Shown one piece after another: positions 1-8,954 of a DNA stretch of 64,000 nucleotides. Numbering within the stretch: position 1 is the first letter of the stretch; each line of letters begins with the position of its first letter. The notes beneath the pieces are model-generated. The model did no database searches. It saw only the letters and a list, made by a program, of their open reading frames with translations, and was not told the origin of the DNA. The position numbers and the translations under genes are program-made. The DNA is from Novosphingobium sp. Fuku2-ISO-50 (GTDB taxonomy: Bacteria > Pseudomonadota > Alphaproteobacteria > Sphingomonadales > Sphingomonadaceae): contig NZ_KQ954285.1 in the NCBI RefSeq assembly GCF_001519055.1, positions 572,678-636,677 on the forward strand, written 5' to 3'.

Positions 1-781
1 CACAATCGAGCCGCAACGCCTGATCGACGATCGCCGCGCGCTCGGGACCTTCGCCCAGAATGACGAGATTCCATTCCGGCCCCATCGCGGCAAAGGCGCG
101 CACCAGGCGGGGCAGATTCTTGACCGCGCGCAGCCCGGCGAGCGTGCCGAGCCATTTTTCGCCGGGGCGCTTGATCACCCGGGGCAGCGCATCGCGCCGC
201 ACTTTGCCCGGATCGACGGCATAATGCGCGGTCGGGATACCGTTGGCGATGCGGTGTACCCGCCCCGGCGGTTGCGCCCAGGCGCCCAGCGCGATCGTTT
301 CCAAGCGCTGCGAGGGCACCACCAGCGCCCGCGCGCGCGCCAGCGCCATGCGCCGATACCAGTTGCGCTGCCACTTCAGCCCGTCGGCCTCGTCGGCGTT
401 GAAGCCGTCTTCGTGATGGATCAACGGGGCAAGCCCCTGCATCGGGCCAAACAGCGCATGCGCCATGACCGCATCCATCGCGCCCCAATTGTAAGTCAGG
501 ATCAGGTCAAACCCGCGCATCGCACGCGCCAGCGTCTGCAACCGGCGCACGCCAAAGCGCCCGGCGAGCGGCGGAAAGCCAAACGGGAAATGCACCGAAA
601 GCCCCGGCTCGATCAGATCGCGCGCGCCCATGGCATCGGGCAGGGCCGAAACGATCGAATGGCTGACCCCTTGGCCGAAACGGTTGATCAGCGCGACCGC
701 GCGGCGCTCCTTGCCCCCGGCAGCGAACGTCGAATGAAGATGCAGGATATGCGGGCGCCGACGCGGGGCTTGCGCGCTCAT
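1..781 (-). CDS. Glycosyltransferase family 4 (GT-B), C-terminus cut by window edge
   Basis: Open from ATG at 781 to the window edge; 260 residues are visible and the C-terminal part is missing. The order of features matches GT4/GT1 glycosyltransferases that move a sugar from a nucleotide donor to lipid or polysaccharide precursors: N-terminal HILHLHSTF strand followed by AGGKERR (21-27), HHEDGF (122-127), NGIP near 180-183, the second-domain opener GTLAGLRAVKN (212-222) and LGEGPER (242-248). The start overlaps the stop of the upstream hydrolase gene by 4 nt (ATGA), suggesting co-translation. Donor and acceptor cannot be deduced. The family call is firm; the exact role is open. Confidence 0.85.
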   Translation of the reverse strand, partial: MSAQAPRRRPHILHLHSTFAAGGKERRAVALINRFGQGVSHSIVSALPDAMGARDLIEPGLSVHFPFGFPPLAGRFGVRRLQTLARAMRGFDLILTYNWGAMDAVMAHALFGPMQGLAPLIHHEDGFNADEADGLKWQRNWYRRMALARARALVVPSQRLETIALGAWAQPPGRVHRIANGIPTAHYAVDPGKVRRDALPRVIKRPGEKWLGTLAGLRAVKNLPRLVRAFAAMGPEWNLVILGEGPERAAIVDQALRLDC

Positions 782-1647
782 GCCAACCCGCCGAGCAGCC
801 GCTGAATAGCCGCGCGCACCGGCGGCTCGTCAAGCGTCGGCGCATGGCCGATGCCCGGCAGCGTGATCAGCTCCACCCCGGCGCGCGCCGCCATCGCCGC
901 CGCCGTTTGCGCCGACAGGATGTCCGAAGCTCCCCCGCGCACCACCAGCACCGGCCGCCCAACCCCTGCGCCGGACACCAACGCCTCGAACAGGGGCCAC
1001 AAGTCCGGCGCGGGGCTCGCGCCCTCGTCGTCGGCAAAAGGACGGGCAATCGCCATGTCATAGTCAAAGACAATCGCGCCGTCGCGCTCGCGCATGACCC
1101 GGCGCGCCAGACGCAACCAGTCCGCAGCGCCAAGCCCGGGATAGGTATCGCCTTGCGCCGCAGCGAGCGCCGCCGCAGCCGCGCCCCAATCGGCAAAGCG
1201 CGCCGGTACGCCGACATAGCCGCGAATGCGTTCGAGCCCTGCCGGATCGATTTCCGGCCCGATGTCATTGAGCACCGCGCCGACGATCCGCGTCGCATCG
1301 ACGCCTGCCAGCATCATCGTCAACAGCCCGCCAAGCGAGGTGCCCACCGCGACAAACCGCTCGACGCCAAGGTCTGCGAGCAGGAGAAGGCAGTCGCCAA
1401 GATAGTGCGCCGGGGCATACGTCGTCGGATCGGCGGCATATTGGCTTTGCCCGCGCCCGCGCAGATCGGGGCAGATCACCCGCCGCCCCGGCGCGATCGC
1501 CCCCGCCAGATCCTCGAAATCGCGTGCGTTGCGCGTGAGGCCCGGCAGGCACAGCACGGGCGCGCGCGACGGATCGCCGGGATAGATGCGCGCCGACAGG
1601 GTCAATCCGTCGGCGCTTTGCCAGGTGTGCGTGTCGAATGGAGCCAT
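778..1647 (-). CDS. Alpha/beta hydrolase
   Basis: 289 aa, alpha/beta-hydrolase fold. Seen: oxyanion region LPGLTRN (34-40), DLRGRGQS (61-68), nucleophile elbow GTSLGG (102-107) with Ser104, and LPGIGHAP with the likely catalytic His near the C-terminus. An upstream extension is in frame, but the family begins close to MAPFDTHTW, so the ATG at 1647 was chosen. Divergent from selO and coupled by ATGA overlap to the glycosyltransferase downstream. Substrate unknown; an esterase or lactonase role is likely from the fold only. Confidence 0.85.
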   Translation of the reverse strand: MAPFDTHTWQSADGLTLSARIYPGDPSRAPVLCLPGLTRNARDFEDLAGAIAPGRRVICPDLRGRGQSQYAADPTTYAPAHYLGDCLLLLADLGVERFVAVGTSLGGLLTMMLAGVDATRIVGAVLNDIGPEIDPAGLERIRGYVGVPARFADWGAAAAALAAAQGDTYPGLGAADWLRLARRVMRERDGAIVFDYDMAIARPFADDEGASPAPDLWPLFEALVSGAGVGRPVLVVRGGASDILSAQTAAAMAARAGVELITLPGIGHAPTLDEPPVRAAIQRLLGGLA

Positions 1648-1680
1648 GATCCTGATCGGTTGCGGGCAAAGCGCCCGATT

Positions 1681-1716
1681 CGCAAGTGACTTCGCAAGTG
1701 ACTTCGCAAGTCGCTT
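1681..1716. repeat. Three tandem 12-bp repeats in a divergent promoter region
   Basis: Unit cgcaagtgactt occurs at 1681-1692 and 1693-1704, then cgcaagtcgctt at 1705-1716. The last copy also forms an imperfect dyad with gaagtgcttgcg about 20 bp further on. It sits between the divergent hydrolase (start 1647) and selO (start 1770), where an activator or repressor could bind. Confidence 0.8.
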
Positions 1717-1769
1717 CATGCGTCGCGAAGTGCTTGCGCATGGGGGGCCAAGCTCGCACAAGGACGCGC

Positions 1770-3185
1770 ATGGATCACCCCGTCGCCCCCCCTCCGACGC
1801 TGGACATGCCGGACAGCTATCATCCCGATCCGCGTATCGCGACGCTGGCGGACTGGCTGGGCGATGCGGTCCGCCCGGCGGATTTCCCCGAAACGCGGCT
1901 GCGCCTGCGCAACGATCGCGCCGCTGCCGAGGTCGGCCTCGACCGGCTGAGCGATGCGCAATGGGTCGCGCATTTCGGCCGCTTTGCCCCGCTGCCCGGC
2001 AATCTGCCGCAACCGCTCGCGCTGCGCTATCACGGCCATCAGTTTCAGGTCTACAATCCCGAACTGGGCGACGGGCGCGGGTTTCTCCATGCGCAAATGC
2101 GCGACCGGGCCGGGCGCCTGCTCGATCTGGGCACCAAGGGATCGGGGCAGACGCCGTGGAGCCGACGCGGCGATGGCCGATTGACGCTCAAAGGCGCAGT
2201 GCGCGAGGCGCTGGCGACCGAAATGCTCGAAGCGCTGGGCGTTGCCACCAGCCGCACGTTCAGCGTGATCGAAACCGGCGAGGCGCTGTGGCGCGGCGAC
2301 GAGCCTTCGCCGACCCGTTCGGCGGTGCTCGTCCGGCTGAGCCACGGCCATATCCGCATCGGCACGTTCCAGCGCCTGCTCGCGCTTGAGGCGACGGACG
2401 AAATGCACGCGCTGATCGCCTATTGCCTCGAAACCTTTCCCGGTTCGCAAGGGCCTGCCGATGCAAGCCCGGCCACCCGGTTGCTGAACCAGGTCGTCGA
2501 ACGCCTGGCAGACCTCGCCGCGCAATGGATGGTCGCAGGGTTCGTCCATGGCGTGCTCAATACCGACAACATGAACGTGACCGGCGAAAGTTTCGATTAT
2601 GGCCCGTGGCGCTGGCTGCCGCGCTGGGACCCGCAATTCACCGCCGCCTATTTCGATCATCAGCGGCTCTATGCCTTTGGCCGTCAGCCGCAAACGCTGC
2701 ACTGGAACTGCGGGCAATTGGCCGTGGCCTTGCGCCTGGTCGAAGACGCGCCGCCGCTGATCGCCGCGCTTGCCCGGTTTCCGGAGCTTTATCGCGCGGC
2801 GATGGCGCGGCGGTGGTGCTGGCGGCTGGGGATCGCGCCTCGCGGCGTCGACGCCGACAGCGCGCTGATCGCGCAATGCGAAAAGGCCATGGTCGAAACC
2901 GGGCAGGGCCCCGATGCCTTTTTCCATGCGCGGCGCGGCGGGCGCGGTGCGACAGGCGCTCTGGCCGAGGCGCTGGCGCCTTATCGCCCCGTATCGGACA
3001 ATCATCCTTATTGGGACGACAACGCGCCCGAAACCATGACGATCGATGATGTCGAGGCAATCTGGGCGCGGATCGCCGATGATGACGACTGGGGCGCGTT
3101 TCATGCCAAGATTGCGGCGGTAAGGCGCATGGGCGAAGCCCTTGGCCCCGTTTTGCCTCCTGCCGGGCATGTTTCGCCCGGCTAG
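1770..3185 (+). CDS. selO: Protein adenylyltransferase SelO (YdiU family)
   Basis: 471 aa, close to the usual ~480. SelO has an inverted kinase fold and transfers AMP from ATP to protein side chains, with a proposed redox-stress role. Signature blocks are present: YHGHQFQVYNPELGDGRG (87-104), KGSGQTPWSRRGDGR (123-137), and near 257-270 HGVLNTDNMN followed by the metal-binding DYGP motif. The C-terminus ends PPAGHVSPG with no cysteine or selenocysteine in the last residues, so the C-terminal redox residue found in some homologues is absent. An upstream in-frame ATG at 1686 would read through the 12-bp repeats; ATG 1770 is preferred. Confidence 0.92.
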   Translation: MDHPVAPPPTLDMPDSYHPDPRIATLADWLGDAVRPADFPETRLRLRNDRAAAEVGLDRLSDAQWVAHFGRFAPLPGNLPQPLALRYHGHQFQVYNPELGDGRGFLHAQMRDRAGRLLDLGTKGSGQTPWSRRGDGRLTLKGAVREALATEMLEALGVATSRTFSVIETGEALWRGDEPSPTRSAVLVRLSHGHIRIGTFQRLLALEATDEMHALIAYCLETFPGSQGPADASPATRLLNQVVERLADLAAQWMVAGFVHGVLNTDNMNVTGESFDYGPWRWLPRWDPQFTAAYFDHQRLYAFGRQPQTLHWNCGQLAVALRLVEDAPPLIAALARFPELYRAAMARRWCWRLGIAPRGVDADSALIAQCEKAMVETGQGPDAFFHARRGGRGATGALAEALAPYRPVSDNHPYWDDNAPETMTIDDVEAIWARIADDDDWGAFHAKIAAVRRMGEALGPVLPPAGHVSPG

Positions 3186-3238
3186 CCTTTACCTATGGGT
3201 TATGGCAGGCACACAGGACAAGGACGGATCAGGCAAGC

Positions 3239-4654
3239 GTGGCAACCCGCGAAATCATTTCCCACGAACCGGCAACCGGCGCGCAAGTGTGGCAAGGCCG
3301 CATCGGCGATGTCGAAGACGCGGTCGCGCGCGCGCGGCGGGCCTGGCCGGCCTGGGCAGCGCAGCCCCATTCCAACCGCATCGAGCTGGTCCGCCGTTTT
3401 GCCAACGAAGTGCGCCGCGTGCAGGAAAGTCTGGCGACTCTTATCGCGCGCGAAACCGGCAGGCCGCTGTGGGAAACGCGCAGCGAAGTCGATGACGTGA
3501 TCAACCGGGTCGAAATCGCGGTGCGCGGCTATGCCGAACGCACCTCGCAACGCCGTCTCGACAGCGCGCTGCAAGGAAGCGCGGCGCTGCGTCACAAGCC
3601 GCACGGGGTCATGGCGGTGATCACCCCGGCCAGCGGCCCGGCCTCGGTCCCGGCGGGGCATATCGTCCCGGCGCTGATCGCGGGCAACACCGTGATATTC
3701 AAGCCGTCGGAGCGTTGCCCGGCCAGTGGCGAGCTGCTGGTCCAATGCTTTCATCGCGCCGGCGTTTCGGCAACGGTCCTGCAAATGCTGACCGGCGGCG
3801 CCGAACAAGGCCAGGAACTGGTGACCAGCGATGGCGTCGACGGCGTGCTGTTTACCGGTTCGGCCCATGTCGGCATTGCCATCAACCGCCGCCTGGCGGC
3901 CAATCCGGGCAAACTGGTCGCGCTGGAAATGGGCGGCAACAATCCGATCGTGGTATGGGATACGCCCAAGATCACCGATGCGGCGGTGCTGGTGGTGCAA
4001 TCGGCCTTTGCCGGTGCCGGGCAGCGCTGCACGGCGGCGCGGCGGCTGATCGTCAAGGCCTCGATGGCCGATGCGCTGCTCGATGAAGTGCGCATGTTGG
4101 CCGACAGGCTGATCGTCGGCGCGCCGTTCGATGATCCCGCGCCGTTCATGGGCCCGGTGATCGACAATCGCACAGCCGACGGCCTGACCGAAAGTTTTGT
4201 CTATCTGCTGTCCAACGGCGGACGACCGATCAAGCATCTGGTCCGGCTTGACGAGGCGAACCCGTTCCTGAGCCCCGCCATCATCGATGTGACGCGGATG
4301 AAGGATCGGCCCGATGTCGAACTGTTCGGCCCGCTGCTGCAAGTCGTGGTGGTCGATGACTTCGAGGCGGCGATTGCCGAGGCCAATGCCACGCGGTTTG
4401 GCCTGTGCGCCGCGCTGGTCGGCGGCGGGCCGCAGGAATACAACCGGTTCTGGGCGCAAGTCCGCGCCGGAGTGATCAACTGGAACCGACCGACTCACGC
4501 GCATTCGAACGGTGCGCCGCTGGGCGGGGTCGGGCTGTCGGGCAATCACCGCCCGGCGGCGTTCTACGCAGCGGATTCGTGCGCCTATCCGGTTGCCTCG
4601 GCCGAACTCGATCAACCGCGGGCCGGCATCGGCGTGGGGCTGAAGGACGCCTGA
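3239..4654 (+). CDS. astD: Succinylglutamate-semialdehyde dehydrogenase-like aldehyde dehydrogenase
   Basis: 471 aa with a GTG start. NAD-dependent aldehyde dehydrogenase with general base Glu230 in LEMGGNN and nucleophile Cys264 in GQRCTAARR. The local wording (GSAHVG, LEMGGNNP, QSAFAGAGQRCTAARR, FGPLLQV) resembles AstD, which oxidises N-succinylglutamate semialdehyde in the arginine succinyltransferase pathway. No astA, astB, astC or astE is nearby, so the AstD function is inferred from sequence alone; another semialdehyde substrate is possible. It follows selO by 53 bp in the same direction. Confidence 0.8.
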   Translation: MATREIISHEPATGAQVWQGRIGDVEDAVARARRAWPAWAAQPHSNRIELVRRFANEVRRVQESLATLIARETGRPLWETRSEVDDVINRVEIAVRGYAERTSQRRLDSALQGSAALRHKPHGVMAVITPASGPASVPAGHIVPALIAGNTVIFKPSERCPASGELLVQCFHRAGVSATVLQMLTGGAEQGQELVTSDGVDGVLFTGSAHVGIAINRRLAANPGKLVALEMGGNNPIVVWDTPKITDAAVLVVQSAFAGAGQRCTAARRLIVKASMADALLDEVRMLADRLIVGAPFDDPAPFMGPVIDNRTADGLTESFVYLLSNGGRPIKHLVRLDEANPFLSPAIIDVTRMKDRPDVELFGPLLQVVVVDDFEAAIAEANATRFGLCAALVGGGPQEYNRFWAQVRAGVINWNRPTHAHSNGAPLGGVGLSGNHRPAAFYAADSCAYPVASAELDQPRAGIGVGLKDA

Positions 4655-4664
4655 GCGGCGCGGT

Positions 4665-4892
4665 TTACGGGAAAGCCTCGCTGGCGACCGGATGCGGCGC
4701 AGTCACCGGCCCGGGCGGCACAATCGCCAGATTGCGCGCATTCTGCTGCGACAGATCGGGATCGACCAGCAAGGGCGCCTGCAACGCGGCGCTCATCGCC
4801 GGATCGTGCGCGGCGGGCGCAGCGGGTGGATCGCCGGCGTGGCATCCGGCCAAAGCCAGCACTATCCCCAAAGGCATCCAACGCGCGGTCAT
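4665..4892 (-). CDS. Small lipoprotein, unknown function
   Basis: 75 aa. A short signal sequence ends in the lipobox LALAGC (residues 12-17), then a Pro/Ala-rich tail. This predicts an anchored periplasmic lipoprotein. No family recognised. Convergent with astD, 10 bp apart. The clean lipobox right after the N-terminus argues that this is a real gene rather than a shadow frame. Confidence 0.6.
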   Translation of the reverse strand: MTARWMPLGIVLALAGCHAGDPPAAPAAHDPAMSAALQAPLLVDPDLSQQNARNLAIVPPGPVTAPHPVASEAFP

Positions 4893-4961
4893 GCCGCCCT
4901 TGTCGCACCTGCGCGGTTAACACGCGGTGAGCAAGGACGGCACGATCATCGAAGTTTGCCG

Positions 4962-5225
4962 TTACCAGCGCCGTTCGTGATCGTAGCGAACCATGACATG
5001 GGCCGGGCGCCATTCGTGGTGATAGCCTTCGTAATAGGCCGGGCCATAGCCGCGCGAGGCCCAGCCGCGATCGCGGCCCCAATCGCCTCTCCCTTCATGG
5101 GAGCGCCCTTCGTAGGCGCGACCGTCATAAGAATGCGCCGAGGCCGGAACGGCAGCGGCCACACCGGCCAGCGCCACCGCGCCAAGAAGCAATTTGGCAA
5201 CGAACGATTTCGACCTGGTCATCAT
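4962..5225 (-). CDS. Small secreted Arg/Tyr/Gly-rich protein
   Basis: 87 aa. Signal peptide with a basic start (MMTRSKSFVAK), hydrophobic core and cleavage after VPASA. The mature part is rich in Gly, Arg, Tyr and His with Asp/Glu (YDGRAYEGR-type repeats, then YYEGYHHEWRP). Such short periplasmic proteins, some with RcnB-like tails, are common in sphingomonads. Function unknown; the high His/Glu content might bind metal, but that is inference. Confidence 0.65.
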   Translation of the reverse strand: MMTRSKSFVAKLLLGAVALAGVAAAVPASAHSYDGRAYEGRSHEGRGDWGRDRGWASRGYGPAYYEGYHHEWRPAHVMVRYDHERRW

Positions 5226-5391
5226 GACACGTTATCCTGCTTCGTTCGAGCGGCTCCACCCTGGGGTCGTTCGATGGTTCATGTTTAAGCCTTGAAAGCT
5301 GAACGGATTTGGAATGAGCGTGTCAGAATTGCCGATCGGGTGAAATTATCCGGCTTGCCTGCCGACCTTTCCCCCTGCCACAGCATCGCGC

Positions 5392-6297
5392 ATGAACCAC
5401 CCCTCCCCCGCCAGCCCCGCGCATCATGCGCGCGCCGCCTTTGCTGCGGGATTGACGGCTTATGTCCTGTGGGGGTTTCTGCCGCTGCTGTTTCACGCGC
5501 TGCGCGATGTGCCGCCGCTGGAACTGGTCGCCTGGCGGGTGGTGTTCACTCTGCCGGTCTGTCTCGTCTTCGTTACGGCAAGCCGGGGCTGGGGCGATCT
5601 TGCCGCAACGCTGCGCCGGCCCGATCTGGCCCTGCGGCTGGTGCTCAGCGCGCTGTTCATCGGCACCAACTGGATCCTCTATGTCAACGCGGTGATCCAC
5701 GGCCACGTCCTGGCGACGAGCCTTGGCTATTACATCAACCCGCTGCTCAATGTCCTGATCGGCACCGCGTTCCTGGGCGAGCGGCTGAGCTGGCGGCAAT
5801 GGAGCGCGGTGGTGATCGCCGGGGTCGGCATCGCGCTTTTGCTGGCCGGGGCGATTCAGATGCTGGGCATCGCGCTCGAACTGGCGGCAAGCTTTGCGCT
5901 CTATGGCCTGATGCGCAAGACGACCCCGGTCACCGCGATCACCGGGCTGACGGTCGAAACGCTGCTGCTGTTTCCGGTTGCCGCCGTCTGGGCGTGGATC
6001 GTCGCCCAAGGCCCCCACGGATCGAGCATGGCCCAAGGCGGACTGACGGGCGCGCTGCTTGCCTCATCCGGGCTGATAACCGCCATTCCGCTGATACTGT
6101 TCGCGTTTGCGGCGCGCAATCTTGCACTTTCCATGCTGGGGTTCATGCAGTTTGCCGCGCCGACGATCGTGTTTCTGATCGGCGTGTTCGTCATCGGCGA
6201 ACCGCTCGATCCCCTGCGGCTGGCCTGCTTCGTGCTGATCTGGATCGCGGTCGCGCTGTTTATCTGGGATACCTGGCGGCGCACACGCTATCTTTGA
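5392..6297 (+). CDS. rarD: RarD-type EamA/DMT family transporter
   Basis: 301 aa inner-membrane protein with about ten hydrophobic helices in two EamA repeats. The N-terminal stretch (AAFAAGLTAYVLWGFLPL) and TNWILYVNAVIHGHVLATSL are typical of RarD, named for chloramphenicol sensitivity in Pseudomonas; the physiological substrate is unknown. Convergent with pyrC across a long perfect inverted repeat. Confidence 0.85.
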   Translation: MNHPSPASPAHHARAAFAAGLTAYVLWGFLPLLFHALRDVPPLELVAWRVVFTLPVCLVFVTASRGWGDLAATLRRPDLALRLVLSALFIGTNWILYVNAVIHGHVLATSLGYYINPLLNVLIGTAFLGERLSWRQWSAVVIAGVGIALLLAGAIQMLGIALELAASFALYGLMRKTTPVTAITGLTVETLLLFPVAAVWAWIVAQGPHGSSMAQGGLTGALLASSGLITAIPLILFAFAARNLALSMLGFMQFAAPTIVFLIGVFVIGEPLDPLRLACFVLIWIAVALFIWDTWRRTRYL

Positions 6298-6299
6298 TG

Positions 6300-6377
6300 G
6301 GGCGGCACCGGCCCGCTCCCCCACCCGACCTCCCACAGGATACCATCGTCGGGTGGGGGAGCGGGCCGGTGCCGCCC
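6300..6377. repeat. Perfect 30-bp inverted repeat between convergent genes
   Basis: Arms at 6300-6329 and 6348-6377 are exact reverse complements, separated by 18 bp. It lies 3 bp after the rarD stop and 6 bp before the pyrC stop. The stem is very GC-rich and lacks a strong T-run on either side, so it could act as a bidirectional terminator or mRNA 3' stabiliser, or be a copy of a dispersed palindromic element. Confidence 0.9.
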
Positions 6378-6382
6378 TTAAA

Positions 6383-7429
6383 TCATTGAATCAAACGCCA
6401 GCCCAGTGTTTCGCCCGCATGGAACGGCACGATCATGGTGCCGTTGCAATCGATCGCGTCGGGCACGGTCACCGGCTCACGCACAAGCGTTACCGTGCCC
6501 TCGTTGACCGGCAGGCGATAGAACGCCGGGCCGTTGAGCGAGGCAAAGGCTTCGAACCGATCGAGAGCGCCTTCTTCGTCGAACACCGTGGCATAGCTTT
6601 CAAGCGCAAACGGCGCGTTGAAAATCCCCGCGCAGCCGCAGGCCGCTTCTTTCAGATGCCGGGCATGGGGCGCGGTATCGGTGCCGAGGAACACGCGCGA
6701 AAAGCCCGATGTTGCCAGCTTGCGCAGCGCCAGCCGATGATGTTCGCGCTTGGCCACCGGCAGGCAATAGGCATGCGGACGAATCCCGCCGACGAGCATG
6801 GCATTGCGATTGATATGCAAGTGCTGCGGGGTGATCGTCGCGGCAACATTGGGCCCGGCATTTTCGACAAAGGCGGCCGCCTCGGCCGTGGTGATATGTT
6901 CGAACACCACGCGAAGCTCGGGCAAGTCGGCAATCAACCGGGTCATCGTGCGGTCGATGAACACCGCCTCGCGGTCAAAGATGTCGACATGCGAATCGGT
7001 CACTTCGCCATGGACGAGCAACGGCATGCCGATCGCCGCCATGCGTTCGAGCACCGGATAGATCCGCGCAATATCGGTCACCCCATGCGCCGATCCGGTG
7101 GTGGCATGGGCGGGATAGAGCTTGGCCGCAACGAACACGCCGTCCGCGTAGCCCCGCGCCACCTCGTCGGGGGCGGTCGCATCGGTCAGGTACAGCGTCA
7201 TCAGCGGGGTAAACGCCGGATTGGACGCGCCCTGATCAAGCGCCGCCATGATCCGCGCGCGATAGGCCGAGACCCCGGCCGCATCGGTCATCGGCGGATT
7301 GAGATTGGGCATGACGATGGCGCGGGCAAACTGGCGCGCGGTATGCGGCACGACGCCTTGCAGAATCGCGCCATCGCGCAAATGCACATGCCAGTCATCG
7401 GGGCGGCGAAGGGTGAGAGTCGTGGTCAT
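6383..7429 (-). CDS. pyrC: Dihydroorotase, PyrC type
   Basis: 348 aa. Catalyses reversible cyclisation of N-carbamoyl-aspartate to dihydroorotate, step three of pyrimidine synthesis. The metal-binding HxH lies in DWHVHLRDG (12-20), followed by IVMPNLNPP, the carboxylated-lysine region [11 protein letters not shown] near residue 100, and HGEVTD. This is the compact E. coli-like class. ATG 7429 (MTTTLTL) was chosen over an in-frame codon six residues upstream because homologues start at RRPDDWH minus a few residues. Confidence 0.95.
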   Translation of the reverse strand: MTTTLTLRRPDDWHVHLRDGAILQGVVPHTARQFARAIVMPNLNPPMTDAAGVSAYRARIMAALDQGASNPAFTPLMTLYLTDATAPDEVARGYADGVFVAAKLYPAHATTGSAHGVTDIARIYPVLERMAAIGMPLLVHGEVTDSHVDIFDREAVFIDRTMTRLIADLPELRVVFEHITTAEAAAFVENAGPNVAATITPQHLHINRNAMLVGGIRPHAYCLPVAKREHHRLALRKLATSGFSRVFLGTDTAPHARHLKEAACGCAGIFNAPFALESYATVFDEEGALDRFEAFASLNGPAFYRLPVNEGTVTLVREPVTVPDAIDCNGTMIVPFHAGETLGWRLIQ

Positions 7430-7468
7430 GGCCTTCCCCATAAGCATCTCGCCCCCTATCTGTCACCC

Positions 7469-8212
7469 ATGCCCTGTCACGATCATGCCCCCCGCCTCGA
7501 TTCGCGCGCCATCGTGCGCCTGTCGCCGCTCGATCCGGGCGAGGATGTCGCCGCCTTCCTGCAAGGTCTGGTCACCAACGATGTCACCGGCGCCTTGCCG
7601 GTCTGGGCCGGTCTGCTGACCGCGCAGGGCAAGGCCTTGTTCGATTTTCTGGTCTGGCGCGACGGCGATACGCTGTTGCTCGATTGCGAGGCAGCCGTGG
7701 CCGATGCCTTGGCGAAGCGATTGACGCTCTATCGCCTGCGTCGCCGCATCGCCATTGCGCGCGACGATACCCTCGGCGTGTTCTGGCAGGCCGACGGCGG
7801 CGATCTGCCCGCAGGCGCAGCGCCCGACCCGCGCCTGGCCGAACTCGGCTGGCGCTGGATTGCCCCGAAAGGCCAGGGCGATCACGCGGCGGACGAGGCC
7901 TGGCTCGCCCATCGCCTTGCGCTCGGGGTGACCGAGGGGCAGGCCGAACTTGGCAGCGATGCCACGCTCTGGCTCGAAACCAATGCCGCCGATCTTCACG
8001 GCGTCAGCTTTACCAAGGGCTGTTATGTGGGGCAGGAAAACACCGCGCGGATGAATTGGCGGCAAAAGGTCAATCGGCGGCTGGTGGTCGTGCCGATCGC
8101 GCAGTCACGCCCGGAACGTCAGCGCGCCGCCTATCCCGCGCTGGGTCTGGCCGTCGATCATCGCCGCGTCGAAGAGATTGTCGATGCGCCCGGCTGGATG
8201 GAACTCGCCTGA
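7469..8212 (+). CDS. ygfZ: Folate-binding YgfZ/GcvT-like iron-sulfur maintenance protein
   Basis: 247 aa. YgfZ proteins use tetrahydrofolate in repair or assembly of certain Fe-S enzymes. The signature KGCYVGQE is present near residue 183, after LHGVSFT. The N-terminal GcvT-like domain contains FLQGLVTNDV. The frame stays open far upstream on this strand, but the domain begins only at the ATG at 7469; the upstream part is antisense to pyrC. Confidence 0.9.
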   Translation: MPCHDHAPRLDSRAIVRLSPLDPGEDVAAFLQGLVTNDVTGALPVWAGLLTAQGKALFDFLVWRDGDTLLLDCEAAVADALAKRLTLYRLRRRIAIARDDTLGVFWQADGGDLPAGAAPDPRLAELGWRWIAPKGQGDHAADEAWLAHRLALGVTEGQAELGSDATLWLETNAADLHGVSFTKGCYVGQENTARMNWRQKVNRRLVVVPIAQSRPERQRAAYPALGLAVDHRRVEEIVDAPGWMELA

Positions 8213-8221
8213 ACCCCAGCT

Positions 8222-8263
8222 CCTCAACTACAGCCCCTCAACTACAGCCCCTCAACTACAGCC
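8222..8263. repeat. Three perfect 14-bp tandem repeats
   Basis: Unit cctcaactacagcc is repeated exactly three times (8222-8235, 8236-8249, 8250-8263) between the ygfZ stop and the convergent TetR gene. It is non-coding and a likely variable-number tandem repeat. Confidence 0.85.
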
Positions 8264-8273
8264 GCGCAACCGC

Positions 8274-8852
8274 TCAGCCGCAACTGTTACCTTCGAGTTC
8301 TTCGCGCAGCATGCGTTCGGCGCGATCGCGCGCGGCCGTGCGCGGCAATTCGAGCGCCAGGCTCAGCGGACCGCCCAGCAAGGCATCGCCCAGCGCCATG
8401 AGCGTCAGCGCCAGCGTATTGTCGCGGCGCTTTTCCCCGCCGAATTCATCAAGTTCGACCACAAGATCGTGAATCGTCTCGACAATCGGATCGAGCGCGT
8501 CCTTGTTGCCGGTCACCAGCATCCATGACGCCAGCGCGCCCGCGCCTTCGCGGTCGAAGGCATCGAACGTCAGATCGACGACATCGCGCGGCGTGCCGAT
8601 TCCCGAACGATGGGCCAGCACCGCCTCGCGGATCTTGGCGCAGATCATGCCTGTCAGATAGCGCGCAAGATCGCCCTGCAACCCCGCCGCCGAGCCGAAA
8701 TGATGCAACAGATTGGCATGAGTGCGCCCGATCATCGCCGCCACGGCTTTCAGCGTGACAGCCTGCGGCCCGGCCTCGATCAGCAACAGGCGCGCCGCTT
8801 CGAGCGCGGCGATACGGCTTTCTTCCGGACTGAGACGTCGTCGTGTTGCCAT
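8274..8852 (-). CDS. TetR family transcriptional regulator
   Basis: 192 aa. The N-terminal helix-turn-helix is clear: RIAALEAARLLLIEAGPQAV, then TLKAVAAMIGRTHANLLHHF (about residues 33-52). The C-terminal ligand domain is all-helical and typical in length. ATG 8852 starts just before the HTH; an upstream extension was rejected. Ligand and targets unknown; the nearest divergent or adjacent genes (GNAT, ygfZ) give no clear clue. Confidence 0.85.
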   Translation of the reverse strand: MATRRRLSPEESRIAALEAARLLLIEAGPQAVTLKAVAAMIGRTHANLLHHFGSAAGLQGDLARYLTGMICAKIREAVLAHRSGIGTPRDVVDLTFDAFDREGAGALASWMLVTGNKDALDPIVETIHDLVVELDEFGGEKRRDNTLALTLMALGDALLGGPLSLALELPRTAARDRAERMLREELEGNSCG

Positions 8853-8954
8853 TCGACCCTTGGTATGACCCCATGGCGCGGCGAGCAGAAACGGCCCACC
8901 GACCGCTTCTGCCCTAGGGCCGCGTCGCAAGAATGGCAAGAAAGCTGCGAACGA

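Noticed and set aside
3200-4615. 471-codon frame antisense to the AstD-like gene
   Set aside because: Composition is shadow-like and the plus-strand dehydrogenase is complete with catalytic Glu and Cys.
6353-7468. N-terminal extension of ygfZ over pyrC
   Set aside because: The extra ~370 codons are antisense to pyrC and the YgfZ domain starts at 7469.
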